A DNA stretch of 57,853 nt, taken from contig JBFWQW010000008.1 of the NCBI GenBank assembly GCA_050249235.1, forward strand, positions 1 through 57,853, in the 5' to 3' direction. Shown here one piece after another: positions 17,148 through 26,261 of the stretch. Source of the stretch: JAEKLB01 sp050249235. GTDB taxonomy: Bacteria > Actinomycetota > Acidimicrobiia > Acidimicrobiales > CADCSY01. Under the pieces are notes generated by a model, which saw only the letters and a program-made list of their open reading frames with translations, did not search any database and was not told where the DNA came from. Every line of letters begins with the position of its first letter. Within the stretch, counting starts at the first letter, position 1. The position numbers were made by a program, and so were the translations under genes.

Positions 17148-18031
17148 TGCCGAGGTTCGGCGCCGTGCTGACGGCGATGGTCACCCCCTTCCGGGACGAC
17201 CTCTCGCTCGACCTGGACGGCGCCGCCGCCCTGGCTCGATGGCTGGTCGACCATGGCAGCGACGGCCTGGTGGTCGGCGGCACGACGGGGGAGGCCCCGA
17301 CCCTCTCGGTCGAGGAGCACCTCGACTTGGCCCGGGCGGTGCGGGAGGCGGTCACCGTCCCGGTGATCGTCGGCACCGGGAGCAACGACACCGCCCATGC
17401 CGTCGAGATGACGAGGCGGGCCGCCGCCCTCGGGGCCGACGCCGCACTGGTCGTGGGGCCGTACTACAACCGGCCGCCCCAGGCCGGCCTCGAGGCCCAC
17501 TTCCGGGCCGTCGCCGCGGCCAGCCCCGACCTGCCGATCGTCGTCTACGACGTGCCCGGCCGCACCGCCCGCCGCATCGGCCACGAGGTCCTGGTCCGCC
17601 TGGCCACGGAGGTGCCGAACATCGTGGCCTTCAAGGACGCCACCGGCGATCCGGCGTCCACGGCCCGCGTCGTGGCCGACACGCCCGAGGTGTTCGAGGT
17701 CTACTGCGGCGACGACTCGCTCGTCCTTCCCATGCTCGCGGTCGGCGCGGTCGGGCTGATCGGGGTGGCCACCCACTGGGCCGGACCCGAGGTCGCCGAG
17801 CTGATCGCGGCCCACGGCAAGGGCGACCTGGCCCGGGCCCGGGAGGTCAATGCCCGCCTCATCCCGTCCTACGACTACTCCAACGACGAGGTGGTGGTCT
17901 TCTCGATGGCGGCCAAGGCGATGCTGCGCAGCCTCGGCCTGGCGGTCGGTGAGTGCCGCCTCCCGCTCGGCCCGGCACCGGCAGGTACCGAGGATCGGGC
18001 CCGGAGGGTGTACGAAACCCTCCGTGGCTGA
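17147..18031 (+). CDS. dapA: 4-hydroxy-tetrahydrodipicolinate synthase
   Basis: A 294-residue aldolase that condenses pyruvate with aspartate semialdehyde, the first step specific to lysine and diaminopimelate. The pyruvate-binding segment GGTTGEAPTLS lies at about residues 43-53, Tyr134 in VVYDVPGRTARR, and the Schiff-base Lys163 in NIVAFKDATGD. Length is normal. The start overlaps the previous stop (TGATG), and the end overlaps the RNase J start by 8 nt. A dapA-rnj pair is common in actinobacteria and other Gram-positives. Confidence 0.96.
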   Translation: MPRFGAVLTAMVTPFRDDLSLDLDGAAALARWLVDHGSDGLVVGGTTGEAPTLSVEEHLDLARAVREAVTVPVIVGTGSNDTAHAVEMTRRAAALGADAALVVGPYYNRPPQAGLEAHFRAVAAASPDLPIVVYDVPGRTARRIGHEVLVRLATEVPNIVAFKDATGDPASTARVVADTPEVFEVYCGDDSLVLPMLAVGAVGLIGVATHWAGPEVAELIAAHGKGDLARAREVNARLIPSYDYSNDEVVVFSMAAKAMLRSLGLAVGECRLPLGPAPAGTEDRARRVYETLRG

Positions 18032-19721
18032 ACCTTCGAGCACCCCGCCCGCCCCGTCAGGCGGCAACCCCCCCGTCCGCGTCACCTTCCTCGGGGGCCT
18101 CGGCGAGATCGGGCGCAACTGCGCCGCCCTCGAGATCGAGGGCAAGATCCTGCTGATCGACTGCGGCCTGATGTTCCCCGACCCCGACATGCTCGGGATC
18201 GATCTCGTCCTCCCCGACTTCTCCTGGTTGCACGAACGGGCCGACGACCTCGTCGGCTGCGTGCTCACCCACGGCCACGAGGACCATGCCGGCGGTCTCT
18301 CCTTCCTCCTGCGCGACCTCTCGTTCCCGATCTGGGGCTCGGCCCTCACGCTCGGCCTGGCCCGCAACCGGATCGAGGAGGCCGGCCTGCTGGGCCGGAC
18401 CGAGCTGATCACCGTCGAGGACGGCGAGCGGCGCATGATCGGGCCCTTCGACGTCGAGTTCATCCCCGTCACGCACTCCGTCCCGCAGGGCTTCGCCCTC
18501 GCCTTCCACACGCCCCAGGGCGTCATCGTCCACTCCGGCGACTGGAAGCTCGACCTCACGCCCATCGACGGCCGGCTCACCGACATCGGCCGCATCGGCG
18601 CCCTCGAGGTCGGGCACGGCGTCCGGCTCCTGCTCGCCGACTCCACCAACGCCGAGTCGCAGGGCCACACCCGGTCCGAGCGCTCGATCGGCGAGTCGCT
18701 GCGCCGCCTCTTCGACGAGAACCGCGACCGCCGCATCGTGGTCGCCTGCTTCGCGTCCCACCTCCACCGTGTCCAGCAGATCGCCGACATCGCCGTCGAG
18801 CAGGGCCGCACCATCGCCACGCTCGGCCTGTCGATGAAGAAGAACATCAAGCTGGCCCGGGACATGGGGCTGCTCACGATCCCCGACGGGTCGGTGTGCG
18901 ACATCGCCGACCTCGACGAGGTGGCGCCCGAGAAGGTGTGCGTGATCTCCACGGGCTCGCAGGGCGAGCCCATGTCGGCGCTCACCCGCATGGCCTCGAG
19001 CGACAACAAGTGGATCCAGATCGGGCCCCGGGACACCGTGATCCTGTCCTCGCACCCGATCCCCGGCAACGAGTCGTCGGTCGGTCGGGTCATCGACGGC
19101 CTGCACCGCCTGGGGGCCAACGTCATCCACTCCGGCATCGCCGACGTTCACGTCAGCGGGCACGCCAAGCAGGAGGAGCTGAAGACGCTGCTCTCCCTGG
19201 CCCGGCCGGAGTGGTTCGTCCCGGTCCACGGCGAGTACCGCCACCTGGTGCACCACGCCCGCCTCGGCCGCGAGATGGGCGTCGAGCCGGGGAACATCCT
19301 GCTCTCGCTCGACGGCGACCAGCTCGAGCTCACCGACGACGGGCTCACCAAGATCGGGGAGGTGCCGGCCGGCTACCTCTTCGTCGACGGCACCGGCCTG
19401 GGCGATGTCGGCCACGGGGTGCTGCGCGACCGCCGGATCCTCGCCGAGGAGGGGGTGGTCGTGGTGATCGTGACGGTCGACGTCAAGACGGGCGAGCTGG
19501 TGGCCGGGCCCGAGATCATCACCCGGGGCTGGATCCACGCGCCCGAGGCCGAGGACCTGCTCGAGGAGGCCCGCCAGGTCGTGCTGGCGGCGCTGCTGGC
19601 CGCCGAGGACACCGGCGACGTCGAGGCCCTCCGCCGCCACGCCCGCAAGGCCCTCGGCACGTTCGTCGCCCAGCGCACCCGCCGCCGGCCGATGATCGTG
19701 CCCGTGATCATGGAGGCCTAG
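18024..19721 (+). CDS. rnj: Ribonuclease J
   Basis: A 565-residue metallo-beta-lactamase/beta-CASP nuclease with endo- and 5'-exonuclease activity in mRNA decay. The zinc motif H83-G-H85-E-D87-H88 lies in CVLTHGHEDHAGGL. Other family blocks are VTHSVPQGFALAF, HSGDWKLD, the beta-CASP segments (VVACFASHLHRVQQI; ISTGSQGEPMSALTRMA) and HVSGHAKQEEL. The GTG at 18024 gives the usual short N-terminus before PVRVTFLGGLGEIGRN and overlaps dapA. A hairpin element follows the stop. Confidence 0.95.
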   Translation: MAEPSSTPPAPSGGNPPVRVTFLGGLGEIGRNCAALEIEGKILLIDCGLMFPDPDMLGIDLVLPDFSWLHERADDLVGCVLTHGHEDHAGGLSFLLRDLSFPIWGSALTLGLARNRIEEAGLLGRTELITVEDGERRMIGPFDVEFIPVTHSVPQGFALAFHTPQGVIVHSGDWKLDLTPIDGRLTDIGRIGALEVGHGVRLLLADSTNAESQGHTRSERSIGESLRRLFDENRDRRIVVACFASHLHRVQQIADIAVEQGRTIATLGLSMKKNIKLARDMGLLTIPDGSVCDIADLDEVAPEKVCVISTGSQGEPMSALTRMASSDNKWIQIGPRDTVILSSHPIPGNESSVGRVIDGLHRLGANVIHSGIADVHVSGHAKQEELKTLLSLARPEWFVPVHGEYRHLVHHARLGREMGVEPGNILLSLDGDQLELTDDGLTKIGEVPAGYLFVDGTGLGDVGHGVLRDRRILAEEGVVVVIVTVDVKTGELVAGPEIITRGWIHAPEAEDLLEEARQVVLAALLAAEDTGDVEALRRHARKALGTFVAQRTRRRPMIVPVIMEA

Positions 19722-19731
19722 GCAGCCCGTT

Positions 19732-19778
19732 CCCGTTCCTTGTCGACTCCGCCGGGATCGTTCCTGCCCGGTCGACAG
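19732..19778. terminator. Palindromic 3' element after rnj
   Basis: TGTCGA (19741-19746) pairs with TCGACA (19772-19777), and CCGGG pairs with CCCGG inside it. There is no T-run. Over 47 nt without gaps it matches the element after prfC at 35 positions by eye, and it shares its GGGATCGT core with the one after the sigma gene. Likely an mRNA 3'-end structure. Confidence 0.6.
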
Positions 19779-19825
19779 CGAGCGGGGGATCGGGCCCGCT
19801 CCCCTGGCCCCGGTGTGGCGGTTGT

Positions 19826-19831
19826 TACGGT
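19826..19831 (+). promoter_or_regulatory. Candidate -10 element for ftsK
   Basis: TACGGT ends 10 nt before the GTG start, in line with a leaderless or nearly leaderless transcript. Confidence 0.45.
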
Positions 19832-19841
19832 TGGGGGCACT

Positions 19842-22190
19842 GTGGCGACGACGAGACGGGCCCCGGCGCGGGCGGGCAGGCGGCGGGGAGCCAAGGGTCG
19901 GGCCAGGGCCCGGCCGCGCGTCGCCGGTCCCCTCCCCCGCGAACACCGGGCCGAGCTCTGGGGGGCGGCGCTCCTGCTGGCCGCCGTGCTGGCCGGGCTC
20001 GGGATCTGGGCCGACCTGGCCGGGCCCTTCGGGCGGGGCGCCCGCGACCTCGCCGACGCCGCCGTCGGCGGCGGGCGGGTGCTCGCCCCGGTGCTCCTGG
20101 CGTGGATCGGGGGGATGCTCATCCGCGGCGAGGCCGAGGACCGCCGCCGCATCACGCTGTCGCTCGGTCTCGGCTTGGTGGCCGGCACGGGGCTGTCCCA
20201 CCTCGTCGGCGAGGGCGCCGGCGGGGCCCTCGGGCGCCTCGTCGCCGACCCGATGGCCCGGGTGGTCGGCGACTGGGGGAGCGCGGCCGTCCTCGTCGCC
20301 GTCGGGCTCGCCGCCCTCCTGCTGTTCACCCGCACGGCGCCCCGGGCCGCCGCCGTGCACGTGGGTCGGGTGGCGGGGGCGATCGGCGACGGCATCGGCC
20401 GGGGCCTGCGCTGGCTCGAGTCGATCGGCGCCGACGACGACGAGGACGACGCCGACCTCGGCGCCCTCGACGCCGACGACCGCGACCCGCGCCCGCCCAT
20501 GTGGCTCGGCGGCCACGTCGACGGGTCCGAGGGCGCCGACGCGGACGACGCGGACGAGGTGGACGACGACGACACCGAGGTCGTCGACGTGCGCGACGCG
20601 CCCCGGGCCGGGGGCGTCGCCATCGACCCGCCGCCGATGGTCGACCCCACCCAGCTCGCCATCGACCTCGGCCCGGCCGGCCGGCCCGGACCGTGGAAGC
20701 TGCCCCCGCTCACGCTGCTCGAGCGGGGCGAGCGCCAGAAGGTCGACCAGCGCAAGGTCGAGGAGCGGGGTCGGATCCTCGAGCACGCCCTCGCCGCCCA
20801 CGGCGTGGAGACCAGGCTGGTCGGGGCCACGGTCGGCCCGACCGTCACCCGCTTCGAGCTCGAGCTCGGCGCCGGGGTGAAGGTCAACCGGGTGACCAGC
20901 CTCCAGAAGGACATCGCCTACGCGATGGCCTCGCCGGACGTCCGCCTCCTCGCGCCCATCCCCGGCCGGTCGGCCATCGGCGTCGAGGTGCCCAACGACG
21001 ACCGCCAGCTCGTCGCCCTCGGCGACATCCTCGCCAGCGAGGAGGCCAGGCGGGCCACGCACCCCTGCGAGGTGGCGCTCGGCCGCGACATCAGCGGCCG
21101 GGCGGTGATGGCCAACCTGGCCGAGATGCCCCACATCCTCATCGCCGGGGCCACCGGCGCCGGGAAGTCGAGCTGCATCAACAGCCTCATCACCTCGCTG
21201 CTGGTGCGCACCACGCCCGAGCAGCTCCGGATGATCCTCATCGACCCGAAGCGGGTCGAGCTCGGCCAGTACAACGGCCTGCCCCACCTCCTCACGTCTG
21301 TCGTCGTGAACCCGAAGAAGGCGGCCAACGCGCTGTCGTGGGCGGTCAAGGAGATGGAGCGCCGCTACGACCTGCTCTCCGAGGTCGGGGTGCGCGACAT
21401 CACCGGCTACAACGGGATGTACGACGCCGGCGACCTGCGGACCGAGGCCAGGGCCGAGGGCGTCGACGACCCGGGCGAACCGATCTACGAGCGCCTGCCC
21501 TTCATCGTGATCGTCGTCGACGAGCTCAACGACCTGATGATGGTGGCGGCGCGCGACGTCGAGGACTCGATCTGCCGCATCGCCCAGATGGCTCGGGCCG
21601 TGGGCATCCACCTCGTGATCGCCACGCAGCGCCCGTCGGTGAACGTCATCACCGGCGTGATCAAGGCGAACGTGCCGGCCCGGCTGGCCTTCGCCGTCTC
21701 GAGCCTCGCCGACAGCCGGGTGATCCTCGACCAGCAGGGCGCCGAGCGCCTGATCGGCCGGGGCGACATGCTCCTGCTCGGGCCGGCCTCGTCGGTGCCC
21801 CGCCGCATCCAGGGCGCCTGGGTGGGGGAGGACGAGGTCCGCAAGATCGTGGCCCACTGGGGCAAGCAGCACCAGGCCGTCGAGTCGCTCGACGAGGTCA
21901 CCGTGCTCGGCGCCGACGACGACGACCTGGTGCAGGGCGGCTCGTCGGGCGGGGGCGACGATGACGACGACGACCTCCTCTGGCAGGCGATGGAGCTGAT
22001 CGTGCGCTCCCAGCTGGGCTCCACCTCGATGCTCCAGCGCAAGCTCCGGGTCGGCTTCTCCCGGGCCGGGCGGCTCATGGACCTGCTCGAGCAGCGGGGG
22101 GTGGTGGGTCCGTCGATCGGCTCGAAGGCACGCGACGTGCTGATGACGGTCGACGAGCTCGAGGCCCTCCTCGCCGGTTCCGACACCTGA
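19842..22190 (+). CDS. ftsK: DNA translocase FtsK/SpoIIIE
   Basis: A 782-residue septal DNA pump that clears and resolves chromosome ends at division. After a basic N-terminus come four hydrophobic segments, then an acidic Asp-rich linker (about residues 200-260), then the motor. Walker A is GATGAGKSS at residues 436-444. Walker B reads IVVDELNDLMM, where most family members have Ala in place of Asn. The RQRPSVNVITGVIKAN-type loop is present. The C-terminal 70 residues form the winged-helix gamma domain (STSMLQRKLRVGFSRAGRLMD) that reads KOPS-type signals. The GTG at 19842 follows TACGGT; an ATG-type extension upstream looks non-coding. Confidence 0.94.
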   Translation: MATTRRAPARAGRRRGAKGRARARPRVAGPLPREHRAELWGAALLLAAVLAGLGIWADLAGPFGRGARDLADAAVGGGRVLAPVLLAWIGGMLIRGEAEDRRRITLSLGLGLVAGTGLSHLVGEGAGGALGRLVADPMARVVGDWGSAAVLVAVGLAALLLFTRTAPRAAAVHVGRVAGAIGDGIGRGLRWLESIGADDDEDDADLGALDADDRDPRPPMWLGGHVDGSEGADADDADEVDDDDTEVVDVRDAPRAGGVAIDPPPMVDPTQLAIDLGPAGRPGPWKLPPLTLLERGERQKVDQRKVEERGRILEHALAAHGVETRLVGATVGPTVTRFELELGAGVKVNRVTSLQKDIAYAMASPDVRLLAPIPGRSAIGVEVPNDDRQLVALGDILASEEARRATHPCEVALGRDISGRAVMANLAEMPHILIAGATGAGKSSCINSLITSLLVRTTPEQLRMILIDPKRVELGQYNGLPHLLTSVVVNPKKAANALSWAVKEMERRYDLLSEVGVRDITGYNGMYDAGDLRTEARAEGVDDPGEPIYERLPFIVIVVDELNDLMMVAARDVEDSICRIAQMARAVGIHLVIATQRPSVNVITGVIKANVPARLAFAVSSLADSRVILDQQGAERLIGRGDMLLLGPASSVPRRIQGAWVGEDEVRKIVAHWGKQHQAVESLDEVTVLGADDDDLVQGGSSGGGDDDDDDLLWQAMELIVRSQLGSTSMLQRKLRVGFSRAGRLMDLLEQRGVVGPSIGSKARDVLMTVDELEALLAGSDT

Positions 22191-22264
22191 CCCGACCGCC
22201 GCGCCGTCCGAGTGGGCCGGGACCGGAATCGACCGGCCGGGCCGCGGTCGGCCACGATGCCGGG

Positions 22265-22993
22265 ATGACCTCCCCCCATCGGTTCACGTCCCGGAGCGGC
22301 GTGAACGTCCACTACCTCGACAACGACCCGCCCGAGCCGGTGGGCCTGCCGGTGGTCTTCTCGCCGGGCATCGTCGACGCCGCCGACGACTACCTCCCGA
22401 TGATGGAGTTCATGGCGCCGCGACGGGTGGTCGTGGTCGACGTGCGGGGCCGGGGCCGGAGCGAGTCGCCGACCACCGGCTACTCGCTCGACGAGCTGGC
22501 CACGGACCTCGAGGCCGTCGTGGACGAGTGCGGCTTCGACCGCTTCCACCTGATGACGTTCTCCCGGGGCACCCCGACCGCGCTCACGCTCGCGTTCCAC
22601 CGCCCCGAAGCGGTGGCCTCCCTCTCGGTCGGCGACTACCTGCTGCAGGAGGTGGGGCTGCCGCCCGAGTTCGTCGACCGCCAGATGAGCCTGACCTGGC
22701 GGGGCAAGGCCATGCCCGACCGGGTCGAGCGCCACGTCATCGAGGGGATCCAGCAGACGTCCCGGTCGCGCCCACTCTGGGACGACGTCGCCGCCCTGAA
22801 GATCCCGGTGCTCTTCGTCCGGGGCACCGGCGAGGGGGCCATGGGGTCCAGCGAGCAGGTGGTCGACCGCTACCGGGAGGCGCTCCCGGACGTCGAGGTC
22901 GTGAGCCTCGAGGGCGTGGGCCACGACCTCTTCCGCCCCGACCGGCTCGCCTACCCGGGCGCGGTGCTCGACTTCGTCGCCCGGCTGGGTTGA
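22265..22993 (+). CDS. Alpha/beta hydrolase
   Basis: A 242-residue alpha/beta-fold hydrolase. The nucleophile elbow is TFSRG with Ser100, where the first Gly of the usual GxSxG is Thr. The acid is probably in the IPVLFVRGTGEG region, and the catalytic His is H220 in GVGHDLF. The strand-loop VVVVDVRGRGRSESP is typical of the family. No signal peptide is seen. The substrate cannot be told from sequence. CACGAT ends 6 nt before the ATG, close to the leaderless pattern. rimO starts 66 nt later. Confidence 0.85.
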   Translation: MTSPHRFTSRSGVNVHYLDNDPPEPVGLPVVFSPGIVDAADDYLPMMEFMAPRRVVVVDVRGRGRSESPTTGYSLDELATDLEAVVDECGFDRFHLMTFSRGTPTALTLAFHRPEAVASLSVGDYLLQEVGLPPEFVDRQMSLTWRGKAMPDRVERHVIEGIQQTSRSRPLWDDVAALKIPVLFVRGTGEGAMGSSEQVVDRYREALPDVEVVSLEGVGHDLFRPDRLAYPGAVLDFVARLG

Positions 22994-23043
22994 TCCCCCG
23001 TGGCCCGTCCCGCCCGCCCCTCCGGCCGGATGGGGCGGGGCGG

Positions 23044-23049
23044 TAGCCT
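23044..23049 (+). promoter_or_regulatory. Candidate -10 element for rimO
   Basis: TAGCCT ends 10 nt before the ATG. It favours this start over an upstream in-frame GTG at 23000. Confidence 0.45.
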
Positions 23050-23059
23050 GCACGGCCTG

Positions 23060-24457
23060 ATGGCGACTCGTCGCGGCTCGAAGTCGTTCTTCGTGGAGAC
23101 CCTCGGCTGCCCGAAGAACCAGGTCGACAGCGACAAGCTCACCGGCACCCTGCTCGCCGACGGGATGGTCCCCACCGACGACCCGTCCGCCGCCGACCTG
23201 GTCGTCGTCAACACCTGCGCCTTCATCGAGTCGGCCAGGCAGGAGTCGATCGAGACCGTGCTGGCCCTGGCCGACGCCCGCCGGACCGGGGCCCGCCTGG
23301 TCGTCACCGGGTGCATGGCCGAGCGCTACGGCGACGAGCTGGCCGCCGCCCTGCCCGAGGTCGACGCCGTGGCCGGCTTCGGCGTGCCGGTCACGCTCGG
23401 CCGGTCGCGGCCGAGCGCAGCGGGGGGCGGGCCCACCCCGCCCGGGGCGCCCGGCTCCCGGTTCGACCTCCTCGAGCTGCCCCGGCCGCCGGCCGCCGCG
23501 CCGTGGGCCTACGTCAAGGTGGCCGAGGGGTGCGACCGGGCCTGCGGCTTCTGCGCCATCCCGAGCTTCCGGGGCCCCCAGCGCAGCCGGACGATCGAAT
23601 CGCTGCTGGCCGAGGTCGACGGCCTCGTCGACGGTGGCGTCCGTGAGGTCGTGCTCGTGGCCCAGGACCTGGCGTCGTTCGGCCGTGACCAGGGCGTCGG
23701 CCGGCGGGCCATCGTGGCCCTCGTCGACGCCGTGGCGGCCCGGGCCGACCGGGTGCGGCTGCTGTACCTCTATCCCTCGGAGCTGAGCGACCGGCTGGTG
23801 GACGCCGTGGCCGCCACCGGCGTGCCCTACTTCGACCTCTCGCTCCAGCACGTGTCGCGGCCGCTGCTGCGCCGGATGCGGCGCTGGGGCGACGGCGACC
23901 GCTTCCTCGCGCGCATCGACGCCATCCGTGCCGCCCATCCCGAGGCCGCCTTCCGGTCGAACTTCATCGTCGGCTACCCCGGCGAGACCGAGGCCGACCA
24001 CGACGCCCTCCTCGCCTTCGTCGAGGCGGCCCGGCTTGACTGGTGCGGCTTCTTTGCCTACTCGCCCGAGGACGGCACCTACGCCACGGGCCTCGACGGC
24101 ACCGTCGCCGGCCCGCTCGTCGCCGAGCGCCTGGTCGAGCTCACCGAGCGCCAGGACCGCATCACGTCGGAGCGGCGCGACCTGCTCGTCGGGCGCACGG
24201 TGGAGGTGCTCGTCGACGCCCCCGGGATCGGGCGAACCCACCGGGAGGCGCCCGAGATCGACGGCATCGTCCACCTGCCCACGACGCTGGCGGTGGGGTC
24301 GTTCGCCGAGGTGGTCGTCACGGGCGCGCTCGGGCCCGACCTCGACGCCGAGCCGGCCGTGGCGGCGGGCCATCCGGCGGCGGGCCGTCCGGCCGGCGCG
24401 GCCGGCGCGGCCGGCGGTCTCGTCGTCGCCGGGCGGGCACCGGGGGTGGGGCGGTGA
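23060..24457 (+). CDS. rimO: Ribosomal protein S12 methylthiotransferase
   Basis: A 465-residue radical-SAM methylthiotransferase that modifies an Asp of ribosomal protein S12. The N-terminal domain carries ETLGCPKNQVDSDKL, NTCAFIESARQES and VTGCMAERYG, giving the three cysteines of the auxiliary cluster. The radical-SAM cluster is C158-DRA-C162-GF-C165. The CPKNQVDS version of the first motif separates RimO from MiaB, which is also present at 29535. A TRAM domain follows, then a 45-residue Ala/Gly-rich extension (GRPAGAAGAAGG) of unclear role. The stop overlaps the pgsA start (GTGA). Confidence 0.95.
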   Translation: MATRRGSKSFFVETLGCPKNQVDSDKLTGTLLADGMVPTDDPSAADLVVVNTCAFIESARQESIETVLALADARRTGARLVVTGCMAERYGDELAAALPEVDAVAGFGVPVTLGRSRPSAAGGGPTPPGAPGSRFDLLELPRPPAAAPWAYVKVAEGCDRACGFCAIPSFRGPQRSRTIESLLAEVDGLVDGGVREVVLVAQDLASFGRDQGVGRRAIVALVDAVAARADRVRLLYLYPSELSDRLVDAVAATGVPYFDLSLQHVSRPLLRRMRRWGDGDRFLARIDAIRAAHPEAAFRSNFIVGYPGETEADHDALLAFVEAARLDWCGFFAYSPEDGTYATGLDGTVAGPLVAERLVELTERQDRITSERRDLLVGRTVEVLVDAPGIGRTHREAPEIDGIVHLPTTLAVGSFAEVVVTGALGPDLDAEPAVAAGHPAAGRPAGAAGAAGGLVVAGRAPGVGR

Positions 24458-25005
24458 CCGACGTCTTCGGGCCCTCGGCCCTGGCCACGCCGGCCAACGC
24501 CGTCACGATCTCCCGGGTCCTGCTCACCCCGCTGCTGCTCGTGTCGATCGCCGGCACCGGGGCGTCGTGGCCGGGCCTCGCCCTCTGGGTCGCCCTGTCG
24601 GCGTCGGACGGCATCGACGGCTACCTGGCCCGCCGCCACGGCGTCACCCGGTCCGGGGCCTTCCTCGACCCGCTGGCCGACAAGTTCCTGGTCCTCGGGG
24701 CCATGGCCGTCCTCGTCGTCACGGACGTGTTCTGGTGGCTGCCGGTGGCGCTCGTCGCCGGGCGGGAGGTGGCGATGAGCCTCTACCGGTCGGTGGCCGG
24801 CCGGTCGGGGGTGTCGGTGCCGGCCAGGCGCTCGGCGAAGCTGAAGACGGTCGTGCAGGAGGTGGCGGTCGGGCTGGCCATCTGCCCGGCCTTCGAGGAC
24901 AACCCGCTCCTGGCGACGACCGTGCTCTGGGCCGCCACCGGGCTGACCCTGCTCACCGGCGCGCAGTACTGGACCGACGCCCGGCGCCACGCGCCGGCGG
25001 CTTGA
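24454..25005 (+). CDS. pgsA: CDP-diacylglycerol--glycerol-3-phosphate phosphatidyltransferase
   Basis: A 183-residue integral membrane enzyme of the CDP-alcohol phosphotransferase family. It makes phosphatidylglycerol phosphate, the first step to phosphatidylglycerol and cardiolipin. The metal-binding motif reads DGYLARRHGVTRSGAFLDPLAD. All four Asp residues are there, but the AR-to-G spacing is 7 rather than the usual 8. Several hydrophobic helices flank it. Close relatives using inositol phosphate cannot be fully excluded. The GTG start overlaps the rimO stop by 4 nt, and cinA follows after 23 nt. The order rimO-pgsA-cinA is widely conserved ahead of recA. Confidence 0.9.
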   Translation: MTDVFGPSALATPANAVTISRVLLTPLLLVSIAGTGASWPGLALWVALSASDGIDGYLARRHGVTRSGAFLDPLADKFLVLGAMAVLVVTDVFWWLPVALVAGREVAMSLYRSVAGRSGVSVPARRSAKLKTVVQEVAVGLAICPAFEDNPLLATTVLWAATGLTLLTGAQYWTDARRHAPAA

Positions 25006-25028
25006 CCCGGACGCCGAGGTGGTCGCCC

Positions 25029-26261
25029 GTGCGCTGTGAGGTCGTGGCCGTCGGCACCGAGCTGCTGCTCGGCCAGGTCGTCGACACCAACTCGTCGTGG
25101 ATAGGCGAGCAGCTGGCGCTGGCCGGCATCGACTGCCTCCACCAGTCGAAGGTGGGCGACAACCACGGCCGCATCGTCGACGCCCTCCGCCTGGCCCTCG
25201 GCCGGTCGGACGCCGTGGTCGTGTGCGGCGGCCTCGGGCCCACCCAGGACGACATCACCCGGGAGGCGATCGCCGAGGTGATGGGCGTGCCCCTGGTGCG
25301 CGACGAGGGGGTCGTGACCGTGATCCGGGAGCGGTTCGCGGCCCGGGGCCGGGAGATGGCGGCGAGCAACCTGCGCCAGGCCGATGTCCCCGTCGGGGCG
25401 ACGGTCCTCACCCAGGTGGGCACGGCCCCGGGGCTGCGCTGCCCGGTGGGCGACAAGGTCGTCTACGCCGTGCCGGGCGTGCCGTACGAGATGCGCGAGA
25501 TCGTGGCGAGCGACGTCGTCCCCGACCTCCAGGCCCGCTCGGGCGAGCGCTCGACGATCGTGAGCCGGGTGGTGCGGACCTGGGGGATGGCGGAGTCCAC
25601 CCTGGCCGAGGTGGTGGCCGACCGGCTGGGCGCCGCCGACGGCGGTCCGCTCACGTACGCCTTCCTCGCGTCGGGGTGGGAGGGGATCAAGGTCCGCCTC
25701 ACCGCCAAGGCGGCGACGACGGAGGCGGCGGTGGCCGTCCTCGACGCCGAGGAGCGGGAGCTGCGGGCGCTGCTCGGCCCGGTGGTCTTCGGCGTCGACG
25801 ACGAGACGATGGAGCACGCCGTCGGTGCCCTGCTCGGTGCCCGCGGGCTCACCCTGGCGGTCGCCGAGTCGATGACGGGCGGGCTGGTGGCGAGCCGGCT
25901 GGTCGACGTGCCGGGGTCGAGCGACTGGTTCCTCGGCGGGGTGGTGTCCTACGCCAGCGAGGTGAAGTTCGACGTGCTGGGCGTGACGCCGGGTCCCGTC
26001 GTCTCGGCTCGCTGCGCCGAGGAGATGGCCGAGGGCGTGCGCCGACTGCTCGGGGCCGACGTCGGCCTGTCGGTCACCGGCGTGGCCGGGCCGGCCGCCC
26101 AGGAGGACCATCCCGTCGGCACCGTCTTCCTCGGCCTGGCCTCGGGCGAGGGCACCGAGGCGGTGCACCTGCAGCTCACCGGCGACCGCCTCCGCATCCG
26201 CCAGTTCGCCACGATCTCGCTGGTCGACCTGCTCCGCCGGCACCTGGCCGGGCTGCGCTGA
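25029..26261 (+). CDS. cinA: CinA family protein (competence/damage-inducible; nicotinamide-nucleotide amidase)
   Basis: A 410-residue two-domain CinA. The N-terminal MoaB-like part (VAVGTELLLGQVVDTNSSWIGEQL; VVCGGLGPTQDDITREA; YAVPGVPYEMREI) is an ADP-ribose or NMN-related pyrophosphatase. The C-terminal part (LTLAVAESMTGGLVASRLVDVPGSSDWFLGGVVSYA) is the PncC-type NMN deamidase that recycles nicotinamide mononucleotide. The GTG start at 25029 sits right before the first strand. Its stop shares a base with the ATG of the nitroreductase. In many bacteria cinA lies just upstream of recA; here nitroreductase and msrB come between. Confidence 0.94.
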   Translation: MRCEVVAVGTELLLGQVVDTNSSWIGEQLALAGIDCLHQSKVGDNHGRIVDALRLALGRSDAVVVCGGLGPTQDDITREAIAEVMGVPLVRDEGVVTVIRERFAARGREMAASNLRQADVPVGATVLTQVGTAPGLRCPVGDKVVYAVPGVPYEMREIVASDVVPDLQARSGERSTIVSRVVRTWGMAESTLAEVVADRLGAADGGPLTYAFLASGWEGIKVRLTAKAATTEAAVAVLDAEERELRALLGPVVFGVDDETMEHAVGALLGARGLTLAVAESMTGGLVASRLVDVPGSSDWFLGGVVSYASEVKFDVLGVTPGPVVSARCAEEMAEGVRRLLGADVGLSVTGVAGPAAQEDHPVGTVFLGLASGEGTEAVHLQLTGDRLRIRQFATISLVDLLRRHLAGLR

